A DNA stretch of 64,000 bases, from assembly GCA_044361595.1 (NCBI GenBank), contig JBIKIN010000018.1, forward strand, positions 17,257-81,256, in the 5' to 3' direction. The stretch is from Pseudopedobacter sp044361595. Lineage in GTDB: Bacteria > Bacteroidota > Bacteroidia > Sphingobacteriales > Sphingobacteriaceae. The position numbers and the translations under genes are program-made. Positions 16,726-25,883 of the stretch are shown here, one piece after another; the stretch's first letter is position 1, and each line of letters opens with the position of its first letter. The notes below the pieces were generated by a model. That model was not told where the DNA came from, did no database searches, and was given only the letters and a program-made list of their open reading frames with translations.

Positions 16726-18189
16726 ATGAATATAAAAAAAATATTTTTAGTGGCTATTACAGTAATAGCCACTCGATATTCTTACGCTCAATATTATACA
16801 GATGCACTCAGATTTTCACAGTTTCAAAGTAGCGCCACCGCCAGATTTGATGCTATGGGAGGTGCTAAAAGTGCTGTTGGAGGAGATTTGAGTTCATTGT
16901 ATGGAAACCCAGCTGGTTTAGGTATGTTCTCTAAATCGGAGTTTAACCTAACCCCTAGTTTAAGCTTAAGAAATAATGATATTACAGCAAATACAACTAA
17001 CTCTAATACATCTAACAATAATTTAAATTTAGATAATATTGGCATTGTATTAAGTGGCAAAACTTATAAAAATAAAGATTTAAAAAAAGGTTTAATTAGC
17101 TTTTCTTTTGGGATAGGCTATCAAAGTAGAAATAACTTTCAAAATAACTTTAACTACAACTACACAACTTCTAGCAATGGTTTAGGAGATTATTTTGCAG
17201 GTACCGCATCTACAGAAAATTCTGTTCCTCAAAATTTTGTTTCGAATGTAAATTTTGGGGCTTATAATTCTTTCTTAATTAATCAAAGAATTGGCTCCCA
17301 AACATTATACGATCCTATTACAAGTACCTCCGCTCAGCAAAATCAATCTGTAAATAGAACAGGAATGAGTTCGAGTGTAGATTTTGCTGGCGCAATTAAT
17401 GTTAGCAATAAACTTTTTTTAGGAGCAAACATTGGCTTAACATCATTTAGATATAGTTCTATAGAAAACACTAAAGAAACTGGTTTATTTAGAGATCCAA
17501 CCAGCGGAAATGATTTTAACTATGATGTAAATTATATTAGAAACTTTAACACCGAAGGATCTGGAATTAATTTAAAATTAGGAGCAATAATTAAACCTAC
17601 CAATGAATTAAGAATTGGCTTATCTATAGAGTCCCCTACTTGGTTTAATGTCACTGATAATTACTCGGAACAATTAAAAAATGATTTAGACAATATTAAT
17701 GAAACTGACAATTACCCTTTTGAATACGCTCTAAACACCCCGTTAAGAATAGTTGGAGGAATGGCTTTTTTCTTTGGAAGCAAAGGGTTTATATCTGCAG
17801 ATTTGGGCTATGTAGACTATAGCAAAATTAAGTTTAAATCTGGTAACGCTAATGTTGATATTGATAACAATAGTGACATAAGATCTAATTTCACAAACGC
17901 TGTGAACTTTAACGTAGGTGGAGAAATTAAATTGACGGGTAATTACATGGCTAGGTTAGGCTATAATTCTCAAGGCGACCCTTATCTTGGCGGAAACAAT
18001 CAAACTATAAACACCTATTCTGGGGGATTAGGATATAGAGATGGTATATACTATCTAGATTTAGGATACGCTTACAATACCCAATCATTAAGTTATAGTA
18101 ACTATCAATTATCCCAAAACAGGCAGCCAATTTCAAATATTGCGACTCAAAAAAATAATATATCTTTAACCTTTGGTGTAAGATTTTAA
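16726..18189 (+). CDS. OmpP1/FadL/TodX-family outer-membrane protein
   Basis: 487 residues with a cleavable signal (about 1-21, ending SYAQ). The mature start ALRFSQFQSSATARFDAMGGA, GGDLSSLYGNPAGLG and many alternating beta strands are typical of FadL-type barrels, which pass hydrophobic molecules across the outer membrane. The terminal residue is Phe (TFGVRF), the usual outer-membrane barrel signal. Probably co-transcribed with the preceding lipoprotein, suggesting they work together at the outer membrane. Substrate unknown. Confidence 0.85.
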   Translation: MNIKKIFLVAITVIATRYSYAQYYTDALRFSQFQSSATARFDAMGGAKSAVGGDLSSLYGNPAGLGMFSKSEFNLTPSLSLRNNDITANTTNSNTSNNNLNLDNIGIVLSGKTYKNKDLKKGLISFSFGIGYQSRNNFQNNFNYNYTTSSNGLGDYFAGTASTENSVPQNFVSNVNFGAYNSFLINQRIGSQTLYDPITSTSAQQNQSVNRTGMSSSVDFAGAINVSNKLFLGANIGLTSFRYSSIENTKETGLFRDPTSGNDFNYDVNYIRNFNTEGSGINLKLGAIIKPTNELRIGLSIESPTWFNVTDNYSEQLKNDLDNINETDNYPFEYALNTPLRIVGGMAFFFGSKGFISADLGYVDYSKIKFKSGNANVDIDNNSDIRSNFTNAVNFNVGGEIKLTGNYMARLGYNSQGDPYLGGNNQTINTYSGGLGYRDGIYYLDLGYAYNTQSLSYSNYQLSQNRQPISNIATQKNNISLTFGVRF

Positions 18190-18198
18190 AAGATTTAG

Positions 18199-18786
18199 TT
18201 ATCTATTAGCCATCATCTTGGCAACGTATTTCCCAATGATATCAAACTCTAAGTTTACCATATCATTGGGTTTTATATTTTTAAGATTTGTGTTTTCGTA
18301 AGTATAAGGGATAATAGCTACCGAAAAATGGTTTATCCCTGAATTAACAACCGTTAAACTTATTCCATTAACACAAATAGAACCTTTTTCTACGGTAATA
18401 TTTCCTAAACTGCTATCATATTGAAAAGTAAATATCCAGCTCCCATTTTCTACCTCTAAATTTGTGCAAATTGCTGTTTGATCTACATGGCCTTGCACAA
18501 TATGACCATCTAATCGCCCATTCATTTGCATACATCTTTCTAAGTTTACTAAATCATGTATTTTAAACTTACCTATATTAGATTTTTGTAATGTTTCTGC
18601 AATTGCCGTAACGGTATGTGTGTTTTCATTTACATTTACAACTGTTAAACAAACACCGTTATGTGCAACAGATTGATCAATTTTTAAATCTTTGGATATT
18701 GATGATTTTACGGTAATATGAAGATTACTACCTTCCATTTGAAGTTGAGTAACTTCACCTAATGTTTCTATAATTCCTGTAAACAA
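18199..18786 (-). CDS. ribE: Riboflavin synthase, alpha chain
   Basis: Converts two 6,7-dimethyl-8-ribityllumazine molecules to riboflavin. 195 residues made of two lumazine-binding half-domains. The classic MFTGIIETLGEV start, the first-domain segment SVAHNGVCLTVV and the repeated second-domain segment SICVNGISLTVV are all visible. The GHIVQGHVD motif is the substrate-binding signature. It lies 5 bases downstream of the biotin carboxylase gene, so it depends on that promoter. No FMN riboswitch was found. Convergent with the porin gene, 9 bases apart. Confidence 0.95.
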   Translation of the reverse strand: MFTGIIETLGEVTQLQMEGSNLHITVKSSISKDLKIDQSVAHNGVCLTVVNVNENTHTVTAIAETLQKSNIGKFKIHDLVNLERCMQMNGRLDGHIVQGHVDQTAICTNLEVENGSWIFTFQYDSSLGNITVEKGSICVNGISLTVVNSGINHFSVAIIPYTYENTNLKNIKPNDMVNLEFDIIGKYVAKMMANR

Positions 18787-18791
18787 AGCTT

Positions 18792-20282
18792 TTAATTTTG
18801 GTACGATTTCCTATTTGTCTGCCATGCAGATTTTTGTTCATTAACAGAACTTAAGGTTTTATTGTTTGACTTAGTGAGCCACAATTTAGTAGCTAAAAGC
18901 GCAGCAATCTCTGCCTCATCTTTATTTATAGTCAAATCTTCATCTGGATTATAATATTTAGCTACAAAATGTGTATCAAAGTTACCAGAAATAAAAGCAG
19001 GATGCTGCATTACAAATTTACCAAAACCTAATGTAGTTTCTATTCCGGTAATTTCGTATTCATCTATAGCTCTTATCATTCTTTTTATAGCCTCTTCCCT
19101 ATCTTTACCATAAGTAATTAACTTAGCGATCATGGGATCGTAGTAAATTGGAATATCCATACCTTGTTCAAAACCATCATCAACCCTTACACCGTTACCT
19201 TTTGGTGTGATGTAGGTTTGAAGATTGCCAATATCGGGTAAAAAGTTATTCTTTGGATCCTCTGCATAAACTCTCAATTCTACAGCATGGCCACTAATTT
19301 TTAAATCTTCTTGAGTAAATGATAGCTTTTCTCCCCTAGCAATTTTTATTTGTTCTTTAACTAAGTCTATTCCTGTAATTAATTCAGATACAGGATGTTC
19401 TACTTGTAAGCGAGTATTCATTTCTAAGAAAAAGAAATCTAAATTCTCGTCTAAAATAAATTCTACTGTACCTGCACCGCTGTAGTTAACAGATTTAGCA
19501 ACATCTACAGCACACTTGCCCATTTTCTCTCTTATTAGAGGAGTAAGAACAGATGATGGAGCTTCTTCTACCACTTTTTGGTGTCTACGCTGTACAGAAC
19601 ATTCTCTCTCGAATAAATGAACCACATTTCCATGATTATCGCCCAAAACCTGAATTTCTATATGACGAGGAGAAGTAACGTACCTTTCAATAAAAACGGC
19701 ACCATCACCAAACGCCGAAATTGCCTCTGAAACAGCTAATTGCATTTGCTCTTCAAATTCAACCACATTTTCTACAATGCGCATTCCTTTACCTCCGCCA
19801 CCTGCAGCAGCTTTAATTAATATGGGAAAGCCGACTTCCACAGCTCTTTGTTTGGCTTCTTCTATATTTGTAATAGCCTCTTCTGTGCCGGGGACCATGG
19901 GGATTTGATATTTTAGTGCGGCCGCTTTAGCGGATAATTTATTACCCATAATTTCCATAGCCTCGGGACTTGGACCTATCAAAATTAAACCTGCTGCTTT
20001 AACTCTACGGGCAAACTCCGGATTTTCTGATAAAAAACCATAACCGGGATGTATTCCTTGAGCGCCGGTTTCTTTACAAGCATCTATAATTTTATCAATA
20101 ACCAAATAAGACTGGTTTGAAGGAGCGGGTCCAATGCAAACAGCTTCATGAGCGTATCTTACATGTAAAGCGTTTCTATCCGCTTCTGAGTATACAGCAA
20201 CAGTTCTAATACCCATTTCATGAGCGCTTCGCATAATTCTTAGAGCAATTTCGCCTCTGTTTGCTACCAATATTTTTTCCAT
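18792..20282 (-). CDS. accC: Biotin carboxylase subunit of an acyl-CoA carboxylase
   Basis: ATP-dependent carboxylation of a biotinyl carrier. 496 residues: pre-ATP-grasp domain (KILVANRGEIALRIMRSA), ATP-grasp with KAAAGGGGKGMR near 160, EMNTRLQVEHPVSE near 290, and the C-terminal biotin-carboxylase domain. It exceeds E. coli AccC (449) by a polar tail ending in a W-Q-T-N-R-K stretch. That tail is seen in Bacteroidetes homologues that may serve acetyl- or propionyl-CoA carboxylase, so substrate is uncertain. No carrier protein gene is adjacent. The promoter is a perfect Bacteroidetes consensus placed so close that the mRNA may be leaderless. Confidence 0.9.
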   Translation of the reverse strand: MEKILVANRGEIALRIMRSAHEMGIRTVAVYSEADRNALHVRYAHEAVCIGPAPSNQSYLVIDKIIDACKETGAQGIHPGYGFLSENPEFARRVKAAGLILIGPSPEAMEIMGNKLSAKAAALKYQIPMVPGTEEAITNIEEAKQRAVEVGFPILIKAAAGGGGKGMRIVENVVEFEEQMQLAVSEAISAFGDGAVFIERYVTSPRHIEIQVLGDNHGNVVHLFERECSVQRRHQKVVEEAPSSVLTPLIREKMGKCAVDVAKSVNYSGAGTVEFILDENLDFFFLEMNTRLQVEHPVSELITGIDLVKEQIKIARGEKLSFTQEDLKISGHAVELRVYAEDPKNNFLPDIGNLQTYITPKGNGVRVDDGFEQGMDIPIYYDPMIAKLITYGKDREEAIKRMIRAIDEYEITGIETTLGFGKFVMQHPAFISGNFDTHFVAKYYNPDEDLTINKDEAEIAALLATKLWLTKSNNKTLSSVNEQKSAWQTNRKSYQN

Positions 20283-20287
20283 CGATA

Positions 20288-20318
20288 CAAATTTATGATA
20301 ATAAGCTAATTGCCCAAA
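20288..20318 (-). promoter_or_regulatory. Promoter of accC-ribE
   Basis: On the minus strand TTTG (20318-20315) is followed after exactly 19 nt by TAAATTTG (20295-20288), a perfect match to the Bacteroidetes -33/-7 consensus. The -7 box ends only 5 nt before the accC ATG, so the predicted start site is within a few bases of the start codon. Confidence 0.75.
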
Positions 20319-20418
20319 TGTGTAATAAATTTAGTGCATTTATGGTATTTAGAGCCCCATTTAACAAAATTATGATATATTGCAGTGTATTTAACACAAT
20401 AAATTAGTCATTCAATTA

Positions 20419-21690
20419 ATGAAACTGGAGAGCAAACAGGGCAATGAAAGGTTAAACGAAATCTATAAAATCACCTCAATATTATTAAATGATGATCATG
20501 ATGAAAATAGGCTAAAAAATATATTAGAATTAGCTTGCTCAATGTTAAATCTAGATACTGGAATTGTTTGTAGTGTCAAAGATAACGAGTATCAAATTTT
20601 AGAGATTTACCAAAAAGACAATGATAACTTTGATAAAAACAACAAATTAAGACTTGATGAAGCTTTTTGTGTAGAAACTATCAAAGAAAACCAAATTCTA
20701 GCTATTCATAATATTCCTGATTCTAAATATAAAAATCACACTAGTTACCTAAAATATCAAGTTGCATCATACATAGGAATACCTATAAAATTTAATGAAA
20801 AAGACTTAGGGACTATTAATTTCAGTTCTACAACAGCTAAAGAAAACCCATTTACAGTAGAGGATCAGGATTTGGTGACTTACCTAGGACAGTGGGTAAA
20901 TCACTTTTTAGATAGAACTTTTTACAAACAAAGCCTTAATAATAAAAATCTACAGTTAGAGAAATTAAATCAACAATTAGAGCATAATAACACTCGTCTT
21001 CAAGAAATAATGGGTGATAAAAATGAATTAATGCAAATTTTGGTTCATGATTTAAAATCGCCATTAAGTAATATTAAAATGCTTTCTTATCTATTTGAGG
21101 AGTTTTCTGAAAGCGAAGAACATAAAGATTTGTTGGGGATATTTGACAACAGCTTAACCTTTATCATCCATTTAATAGAGCAAATGGAAACTCTAAATAG
21201 TGTAGAAAATTTCCCATTAAACAATTATCTAGAAGATTTTAATCTTAAAAATTTTATTGAAGAAATAATTAAAAATTTTGACTCTACTGCCGAAGCCAAA
21301 AACATTAAAATTATTCTTAAATACCAATGCGAAACAACTAACATTGCAACAGATATGAACTTTTTAAAAAGAGTTTTATACAATTTAATTTCAAATGCTA
21401 TCAAGTTTTCTTCATTTGAAAAACAAATTATTATTTCTGTTATAGACCATCAAAATAATTATGAAATTAGTGTTAAGGATGAGGGCCCAGGAATACCTAA
21501 AGAAGACCAAGAAAAACTATTTAATAAGTTTAATAAGCTAAAAAACAAACCAACCAATAACGAAAGTTCATCTGGTTTAGGCTTATACATAGTCAAAAAG
21601 TTATTAAAAAACTTACGTGGCGAAATAAAAGTTGAGAGTGAATTAGGTAATGGCACAACTTTTATTCTCACTATACCGAATACCATTTAA
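20419..21690 (+). CDS. GAF-domain sensor histidine kinase
   Basis: 423-residue cytoplasmic sensor kinase with no membrane segment. A GAF domain (about 20-165) is followed by a short coiled linker (LEKLNQQLEHNNTRLQEI). The HisKA H-box is VHDLKSPLSNIK (His210), and a HATPase domain carries N box NLISNAIKFS, G1 DEGPGIP and G2 GLGLYIVKKLL. All catalytic boxes are intact. No response regulator is adjacent, so it is an orphan kinase whose partner is elsewhere. Its stop overlaps the convergent aldolase gene by 4 bases. Confidence 0.9.
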   Translation: MKLESKQGNERLNEIYKITSILLNDDHDENRLKNILELACSMLNLDTGIVCSVKDNEYQILEIYQKDNDNFDKNNKLRLDEAFCVETIKENQILAIHNIPDSKYKNHTSYLKYQVASYIGIPIKFNEKDLGTINFSSTTAKENPFTVEDQDLVTYLGQWVNHFLDRTFYKQSLNNKNLQLEKLNQQLEHNNTRLQEIMGDKNELMQILVHDLKSPLSNIKMLSYLFEEFSESEEHKDLLGIFDNSLTFIIHLIEQMETLNSVENFPLNNYLEDFNLKNFIEEIIKNFDSTAEAKNIKIILKYQCETTNIATDMNFLKRVLYNLISNAIKFSSFEKQIIISVIDHQNNYEISVKDEGPGIPKEDQEKLFNKFNKLKNKPTNNESSSGLGLYIVKKLLKNLRGEIKVESELGNGTTFILTIPNTI

Positions 21691-22712
21691 ACGTTAGCTT
21701 CTAGGCTTTTTAAAATATCTATTGCTTTTAAAACCTGGTTTTTATCAACATCTAAATGAGTAACAAATCTTACTGTCTCTGCATCCATTAAACTACATAA
21801 TAAACCAAGATTAGCTAATTTAGAAACCAAGTCATCGCTAGTTATATTTTGATTGGTCTTAAACAAAACAATATTTGTAAGAACAGGTAAAACGGAAGAA
21901 ATATAATTTAATTCTAATAAAGCGTCACCTAAAATTTTTGCATGCCTATGGTCTTCTTCTAATCGTTCTAAATGGTTGTCTAATGCATAAATACCAGCGG
22001 CAGCTAGAAACCCTGATTGCCTCATTCCGCCGCCCATTACTTTCCTTACTCTTCGGGCGTAATTGATAGTTTCTCTGTCGGCTAATAAAACAGAGCCTAC
22101 TGGAGCTCCTAATCCTTTAGAAAGGCAAACTGAAATACTATTAAAGTATTGACCATAATCTTTTGAGCTATCTTTTGTATAACTAAGCGCATTAAAAATT
22201 CTAGCTCCGTCTAAATGTAATTTTAAACCTTTTTGTTCACACAATTGATGAATAGGCTTAATCTCTTGTAATGTATAGCAAATACCGCCACCTTTATTTA
22301 CTGTGTTTTCTACAACTACTAAACTAGATTTTGGATAGTATATGCCCTCGGGGTTAATTTCCGGCTCAATCATTTCTGCAGTTATTTTGCCTCGCTCTCC
22401 ATTTAATAACCTTACAGATGCGTTAGCATTAAACATAATCCCACCACCCTCGTATCGGTAAACATGAGCAGTTTGATCTAAAATAATCTCTTCTAAAGGT
22501 TGAGTTAAACATTTAATGGCAATTTGATTAGTCATGGTGCCAGATGGGCAAAACAAACCAGCCTCCATACCAAACATATCAGCAAGTTTTTCTTCCAAGG
22601 CAGTAACTGTCGGGTCTTCGCCAAATACATCATCGCCAATATTTGCTTCAAACATAGTTTTAAGCATTGCTTTGGTAGGTTTGGTTACTGTATCGCTTCT
22701 TAAATCAATCAT
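21687..22712 (-). CDS. ltaE: Low-specificity L-threonine aldolase
   Basis: PLP enzyme that splits threonine and allo-threonine into glycine and acetaldehyde. 341 residues, standard size. The opening MIDLRSDTVTKPT, GDDVFGEDPT and FCPSGTMTNQIA are family hallmarks. The PLP lysine is Lys199 in CLSKGLGAPVGS, and HLDGARIFNA carries the Asp that holds the pyridine nitrogen. Monocistronic, convergent with the GAF kinase. Confidence 0.93.
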   Translation of the reverse strand: MIDLRSDTVTKPTKAMLKTMFEANIGDDVFGEDPTVTALEEKLADMFGMEAGLFCPSGTMTNQIAIKCLTQPLEEIILDQTAHVYRYEGGGIMFNANASVRLLNGERGKITAEMIEPEINPEGIYYPKSSLVVVENTVNKGGGICYTLQEIKPIHQLCEQKGLKLHLDGARIFNALSYTKDSSKDYGQYFNSISVCLSKGLGAPVGSVLLADRETINYARRVRKVMGGGMRQSGFLAAAGIYALDNHLERLEEDHRHAKILGDALLELNYISSVLPVLTNIVLFKTNQNITSDDLVSKLANLGLLCSLMDAETVRFVTHLDVDKNQVLKAIDILKSLEANV

Positions 22713-22843
22713 AAGAGCTAAATATAATTTAACAATTCATTAAATCCGATTTTTAATTCAATATTTGTTAATTCATTTTCAAAATTCCTACTCGTCATTT
22801 GGGTACAGTTATTGCAAAAAAATATATCCAGAACAACAAAAAC

Positions 22844-23680
22844 ATGCAATTCAAAATTAACGCAAATTTAGATTATCAAATCTTTTCAGATAGTACGTTG
22901 ATATTGAGCATTTTGGCTAATAAAAACAATCAGCAAATTATTGATGAAAATTTAAGGGTTAATGCAGAAGTTAAATTTTTAGATCCATCTGGTTCAAATA
23001 ATAGGTTTTTTAGCGCAGCTTGTTTAGAAGACACTTATGTTAAAATAATTTATGAAACAGTAGTAGATAACAAGTTTAAACTACACAATTGCAGACAGAT
23101 TAAAGAGCTTGAAATAGCTAATGCAAGTAGCAAAGTATTAAGTTTTCTTAACCCAAGCAGATACTGTCAATCTGATTTAATGTACCAAGTATCGGGAGAA
23201 ATATTTGGTGCTTATGAAAATGATTATGATAAAGTAGCGGCGATTACAGATTGGATTTATAACAATGTAACGTATTTAAGTGGTTCTTCTAATGAACACA
23301 CCACAGCGATTGATGTTTTTCATAGTAAGGTAGGTGTTTGTAGAGATTTTGCTCATTTAGGTATTACATTTTGTAGGGCTTTAACTATTCCTGCTAGATA
23401 TTTTACTTGTTACGCTTATCAATTAATCCCACAAGATTTTCATGCCTGTTTTGAGGCTTATATTAATGGAGAATGGCTATTGTTTGATGCCACTAAATTA
23501 TGTCCTATAAATGGGTTAATTAAAATTGCAACAGGAAGAGATGCCGCTGATGTACCAGTTGCTAACTTATTTGGTAATGTATATTTGCTAAAAAGCGAGG
23601 TTTTTTGTATAGTTAATGAAAAAAAATTTAAACCTTTGTATCATGATTTTGTTAACAAACAAGGAATTAGTTATAGTTAA
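22844..23680 (+). CDS. Transglutaminase-like protein
   Basis: 278 residues from ATG 22844. The frame can be extended to a TTG at 22799, but MQFKINANLDYQIF is the usual start of this family. N-terminal beta domain (about 1-100), then a transglutaminase-like core with the full triad: Cys166 in KVGVCRDFAHL, His200 in DFHACFEAYI and Asp215 in LLFDATK. No signal peptide, so probably cytoplasmic. Members are usually proteases or amidases rather than crosslinkers; substrate unknown. The tRNA-Lys pair follows. Confidence 0.85.
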   Translation: MQFKINANLDYQIFSDSTLILSILANKNNQQIIDENLRVNAEVKFLDPSGSNNRFFSAACLEDTYVKIIYETVVDNKFKLHNCRQIKELEIANASSKVLSFLNPSRYCQSDLMYQVSGEIFGAYENDYDKVAAITDWIYNNVTYLSGSSNEHTTAIDVFHSKVGVCRDFAHLGITFCRALTIPARYFTCYAYQLIPQDFHACFEAYINGEWLLFDATKLCPINGLIKIATGRDAADVPVANLFGNVYLLKSEVFCIVNEKKFKPLYHDFVNKQGISYS

Positions 23681-23797
23681 TTTCTAGGCATTAGATGCTG
23701 TTTTAATATTATTTAAAGATTATTTAAACGTTAAAGCAATTAATCAGATTGATTTTAAGCTTATTAACATTAATCAATTAAAAAAAGCTACAAATGA

Positions 23798-23828
23798 TTT
23801 GCAGAGTAATTTAGAAACTCTATCTTTG
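23798..23828 (+). promoter_or_regulatory. Promoter of the first tRNA-Lys gene
   Basis: TTTG (23798-23801), exactly 19 nt, then TATCTTTG (23821-23828): a perfect Bacteroidetes housekeeping promoter. The predicted start is about 30 nt before the tRNA. Confidence 0.85.
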
Positions 23829-23866
23829 CACTCAAATTATTAAAAACTAGTTTTTGATAGTTTAAT

Positions 23867-23942
23867 GATTCCGTAGCTCAGCTGGTAGAGCATTACACTT
23901 TTAATGTAGTGGTCCTGGGTTCGAATCCCAGCGGGATCACCA
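23867..23942 (+). tRNA. tRNA-Lys (anticodon TTT), copy 1
   Basis: 76 nt with encoded CCA. It folds as 7-bp acceptor (GATTCCG / CGGGATC), D arm GCTC/GAGC, anticodon arm TTACA-CTTTTAA-TGTAG, 5-nt variable loop and T arm CTGGG-TTCGAAT-CCCAG. The anticodon TTT reads lysine codons. Identical to the copy 130 bp downstream. Confidence 0.97.
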
Positions 23943-23949
23943 AAATAGC

Positions 23950-23977
23950 AAGCTTCAGCGATTGAGGCTTTTTTTAT
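23950..23977 (+). terminator. Terminator after tRNA-Lys copy 1
   Basis: Stem AGCTTCA / TGAGGCT (7 bp, one wobble) closing a 5-nt loop, followed by a run of T. It separates the two tRNA copies, so copy 2 needs read-through or its own promoter. Confidence 0.75.
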
Positions 23978-23996
23978 CTCTTCTTGAAAACAAAAT

Positions 23997-24072
23997 GATT
24001 CCGTAGCTCAGCTGGTAGAGCATTACACTTTTAATGTAGTGGTCCTGGGTTCGAATCCCAGCGGGATCACCA
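23997..24072 (+). tRNA. tRNA-Lys (anticodon TTT), copy 2
   Basis: Base-for-base identical to copy 1, including the flanking AATG before and AAA after the CCA. No consensus promoter lies between the copies, so it is probably expressed by read-through of the intervening terminator. Confidence 0.97.
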
Positions 24073-24093
24073 AAAATCTTTCAAGAAAAAACT

Positions 24094-24126
24094 AAGGCAA
24101 ATTCTAAATCGAATTTGCCTTTTTTT
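24094..24126 (+). terminator. Terminator after tRNA-Lys copy 2
   Basis: Perfect 11-bp stem AAGGCAAATTC / GAATTTGCCTT with a 6-nt loop and a T run. It also faces the convergent GIN-domain gene and could end both. Confidence 0.85.
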
Positions 24127-24149
24127 ATGCCCCTTTTTGAAAAAACCAA

Positions 24150-24869
24150 TTATTGAAACTTTTCAATGGTAGCAACACCTGTTTTATCGCTTTTAATATC
24201 TTTTGGACTGCCTTTATAAACAATCTCGCTTGTACCAGATGTGTTTGTTATTAAACTAGTTAGTACATTTATTTTACAGTTAGAAGCACCAGAAGATTCT
24301 AAAATATATTCGCTTACTGTAAAATCAAATGCATTCAATTCTGTAGACCCACTCATATCAACATCATGTTTACGAGCCTGACCCACTAGGTTAATGGTTG
24401 AAGAGCCAGAAGACTTAGTAATTAAATTACCAGCGCTTAAGTTTAGGCTTATTTCTGAAGAACCACTTAAAACTAACTTAAATTCATCTGATGAAATTAA
24501 TGTATTAGAAATTATTTCTGAGGCTCCAGAAACATCTATCGCTTTTAGATTTCTAGAATGTACAACAATACTAATTTCGCCAGTATTACAGTAATTACCT
24601 TCTAAACCTATTTCTAAAACCCCACCATTAACTGTAGTTTTTAATTGAGAAAGTATATTATCATCTGCAGTAATTTGCATACCCAAAGTACTATCTTGAA
24701 TAATCTCTAACTTAATGGCTCCATTTAGTTCTATTTTATCAAAATCAGAAATTGTTCTACTTTCTGTAATTTGCTTGCCTGAACCCTCAGTGCAATCTAC
24801 ATTGCAGGCATTTAGCGTAATAACCGTTAAAAATAGAAGTGTCTTAAATTTATTGAAGTTAATTTTCAT
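24150..24869 (-). CDS. GIN-domain (DUF2807) lipoprotein
   Basis: 239 residues from MKINFNKFK; an upstream ATG in frame would put eight extra residues before the signal and is less likely. The lipoprotein signal ends at the Cys in ITLNAC. The mature part is a DUF2807 head domain: ITESRTISDFDKIELNGAIKLEI, IDVSGASEIIS, LSGSSEISLNLSAGN, SGSTELNAFDF. These short repeats form a right-handed beta-helix. Such proteins are abundant Bacteroidetes envelope proteins of unclear role. A second GIN-type gene lies just upstream on the same strand, separated by a terminator hairpin. Confidence 0.85.
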   Translation of the reverse strand: MKINFNKFKTLLFLTVITLNACNVDCTEGSGKQITESRTISDFDKIELNGAIKLEIIQDSTLGMQITADDNILSQLKTTVNGGVLEIGLEGNYCNTGEISIVVHSRNLKAIDVSGASEIISNTLISSDEFKLVLSGSSEISLNLSAGNLITKSSGSSTINLVGQARKHDVDMSGSTELNAFDFTVSEYILESSGASNCKINVLTSLITNTSGTSEIVYKGSPKDIKSDKTGVATIEKFQ

Positions 24870-24914
24870 GATTTTTGATTTAGTATGTTTCAAATTACGA
24901 TTTTTTTAAATAAA

Positions 24915-24944
24915 AAAACAGCTATTGCACAAAATAGCTGTTTT
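24915..24944 (-). terminator. Terminator between the two GIN-domain genes
   Basis: Perfect 12-bp stem AAAACAGCTATT / AATAGCTGTTTT with a 6-nt loop, followed on the minus strand by a T run. It ends the upstream gene (24976-25605), so the two related genes are separate transcription units. Confidence 0.85.
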
Positions 24945-24975
24945 AAATATATGATAGGGTATGAAAAAAGCAGTA

Positions 24976-25605
24976 TTAAAATAGAACTTCTTTAGTTTGA
25001 TTAGAAAAAGCACTGCCAAAAGTTACTCCACCGTTATCAAAAATTAAAATATCTTGTTTGCTTGCAGTAAACTTTCTTAAATCTACATTAGCATTGTTTG
25101 AAACATTGTTTTGAAGCAATTCTGTTTTACCTAATAACTCTAAATTTGCATTACCTGCAATTTTAGTGTTTAATTGATAAGCATCTAGGTCTAACTTAGC
25201 GCTAGAATGATTATTTAAGGTGATTTTTAAATCTAAAGAATTGATTGTGTTGGTTGAAAATACTTGCGCATAATCAGAAGCCTCAATTTCATTCAATTCG
25301 GTTACTGTAACCCAAACAGATAATTTTGTATCTCCGTAAGAGGTAATTCTTAATGTTGAGTTATCATTTTGGATATAAGCGTTTTCGCTGTAATAGTTAT
25401 CGTAAACTTTTACGCTGTTTGTACTTCCTTGAGTAATGAAAACATTTACGTTTCCTTTTACTTCTAATTTAGAAATTTTTTGAGCATTGCTAATTGTTGT
25501 TAATGCTTTCTTTTCATTACTTGCAGATATTGTTGTTGCAGATAATGTTGATGTGAAAATTGCAATCATCGCGATGGCTAATATTCCTTTTTTTAAATTT
25601 TTCAT
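24976..25605 (-). CDS. Secreted GIN-domain-like (DUF2807) protein
   Basis: 209 residues. Signal peptide about 1-24 (AIMIAIFTSTLSATTISA) without a lipobox, so it is released or periplasmic rather than anchored. The mature part has the beta-helix pattern of DUF2807 (ISKLEVKGNVNVFITQGS, VTELNEIEASDYAQVFS, LTLNNHSSAKLDL-like repeats). Paralogous in layout to the lipoprotein downstream. Confidence 0.75.
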   Translation of the reverse strand: MKNLKKGILAIAMIAIFTSTLSATTISASNEKKALTTISNAQKISKLEVKGNVNVFITQGSTNSVKVYDNYYSENAYIQNDNSTLRITSYGDTKLSVWVTVTELNEIEASDYAQVFSTNTINSLDLKITLNNHSSAKLDLDAYQLNTKIAGNANLELLGKTELLQNNVSNNANVDLRKFTASKQDILIFDNGGVTFGSAFSNQTKEVLF

Positions 25606-25883
25606 TTTGTTAATTTTTTTTACTTTTTAATTAATTTTTTTATTTCCCAATATATTCAGCTGTTTATGCTATTATGTTATGCATAGTATTATGCTGATTT
25701 TTAAATATTTCGTTAACGATTGTTTTTAAGCCTTATTTAGAACCTAAATACGATAATAAGACGTCGCTAGTTTCTAAACGTTACACTTAATTGTAAAAAA
25801 ATATTTTCATTTGAGTAAATGTTGCTTTAAAGTATTTAAACAGCATAATATTAATATTTTATTATTTTACTTTACTTTGCAAC

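Noticed and set aside
15985..16729. Long open frames overlapping the repeat-rich lipoprotein on both strands
   Set aside because: They arise from the repetitive Asn/Gly and Ser/Pro coding sequence; only the frame with a lipoprotein signal is credible.
23867..24072. Possible CRISPR-like direct repeat
   Set aside because: The two repeat units are complete tRNA-Lys genes, not CRISPR repeats.
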